This document shows positions 63,976 to 64,000 of a stretch of 64,000 bases of DNA, in pieces. Location of the stretch: contig NZ_LMKH01000035.1 of NCBI RefSeq assembly GCF_001421415.1, positions 57,652 to 121,651 on the forward strand. The letters are read 5' to 3'. The position numbers and the translations under genes are program-made. The stretch's first letter is position 1. The number at the start of each line of letters is the position of its first letter. The stretch is from Sphingomonas sp. Leaf208 (GTDB taxonomy: Bacteria; Pseudomonadota; Alphaproteobacteria; Sphingomonadales; Sphingomonadaceae). The notes under the pieces were generated by a model. That model saw only the letters and a program-made list of their open reading frames with translations, made no database searches and had not been told where the DNA came from.

Positions 63976-64000
63976 TGCCCGCTAGCGCCATTCCTCCCCG

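Noticed and set aside
63972..64000. Start of glyS overlapping the glyQ stop (ATGA)
   Set aside because: An ATG overlaps the stop, but the following codons do not resemble the usual GlyS N-terminus and the last bases (CCTCCCCG) look like the beginning of an R4 repeat. Too short to call.

Overview
This window is chromosomal DNA from a high-GC alphaproteobacterium, most likely a sphingomonad (Sphingomonas or a close relative). I infer this from a GcrA cell-cycle regulator, a split F0 ATP synthase operon that encodes both b' and b subunits, a petABC (bc1) operon, the ParE and QueE types, and many short inverted repeats of the kind that fill sphingomonad intergenic regions. I see no plasmid, prophage, insertion sequence, CRISPR array, rRNA or tRNA. 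About 68 protein genes cover most of the sequence.

Layout. 1-1.7 kb: the 3' end of threonine synthase, a small membrane protein, and a PCu(A)C copper chaperone coupled to a small HExxH protein. 1.9-6.2 kb: dnaK-dnaJ, two small membrane proteins and a 28-residue ORF. 6.5-10 kb: purB, an EF-hand protein, a BLUF blue-light sensor and radC. 10-13.9 kb: a ydbH-ynbE-ydbL envelope lipid-transport operon. 14-16.7 kb: atpI-atpB-atpE-b'-b. 16.8-26.8 kb: a SugE/Gdx-type exporter with a structured leader, uvrC, a deacetylase-like protein, recO, leuB, a GT2-GtrA glycosyltransferase, then metZ-apaG-lysR-GNAT joined by stop/start overlaps. 26.9-33.4 kb: a beta-lactamase-like protein with an ABC-2 permease, gcrA, an outer-membrane barrel protein and parE. 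33.6-41.6 kb: a secreted protein, argD-argF-hslO, queC-queE, a Met-rich lipoprotein and lipB. 41.7-49.3 kb: two membrane proteins, hemF, trmL, petABC and apt. 49.5-64 kb: a Gly-rich lipoprotein, a MaoC dehydratase, an NPP-type phosphodiesterase, a Met/His-rich barrel protein next to a small Cys/His protein (probably copper related), ychF, a zinc alcohol dehydrogenase, pth, rplY, a TraB/GumN lipoprotein and glyQ.

The most interesting signal is not protein coding. The 3' flank of gcrA (from 29880, + strand) and the 3' flank of the convergent outer-membrane gene (from 30376, - strand) carry the same ~140-nt element, about 80% identical by eye. Each copy begins directly after a stop codon and ends in an intrinsic terminator. 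Differences between the copies include compensatory base-pair changes in two hairpins, as expected for a conserved RNA structure. This looks like a pair of paralogous 3'UTR-derived or independently transcribed small RNAs.

Other candidate RNA elements are a hairpin that hides the Shine-Dalgarno of the SugE-like gene, a three-hairpin terminator element just upstream of queC, and a dyad in the dnaK leader. At least seven families of inverted-repeat elements sit between genes, often at gene 3' ends. One of them supplies the last codons and stop of a protein.
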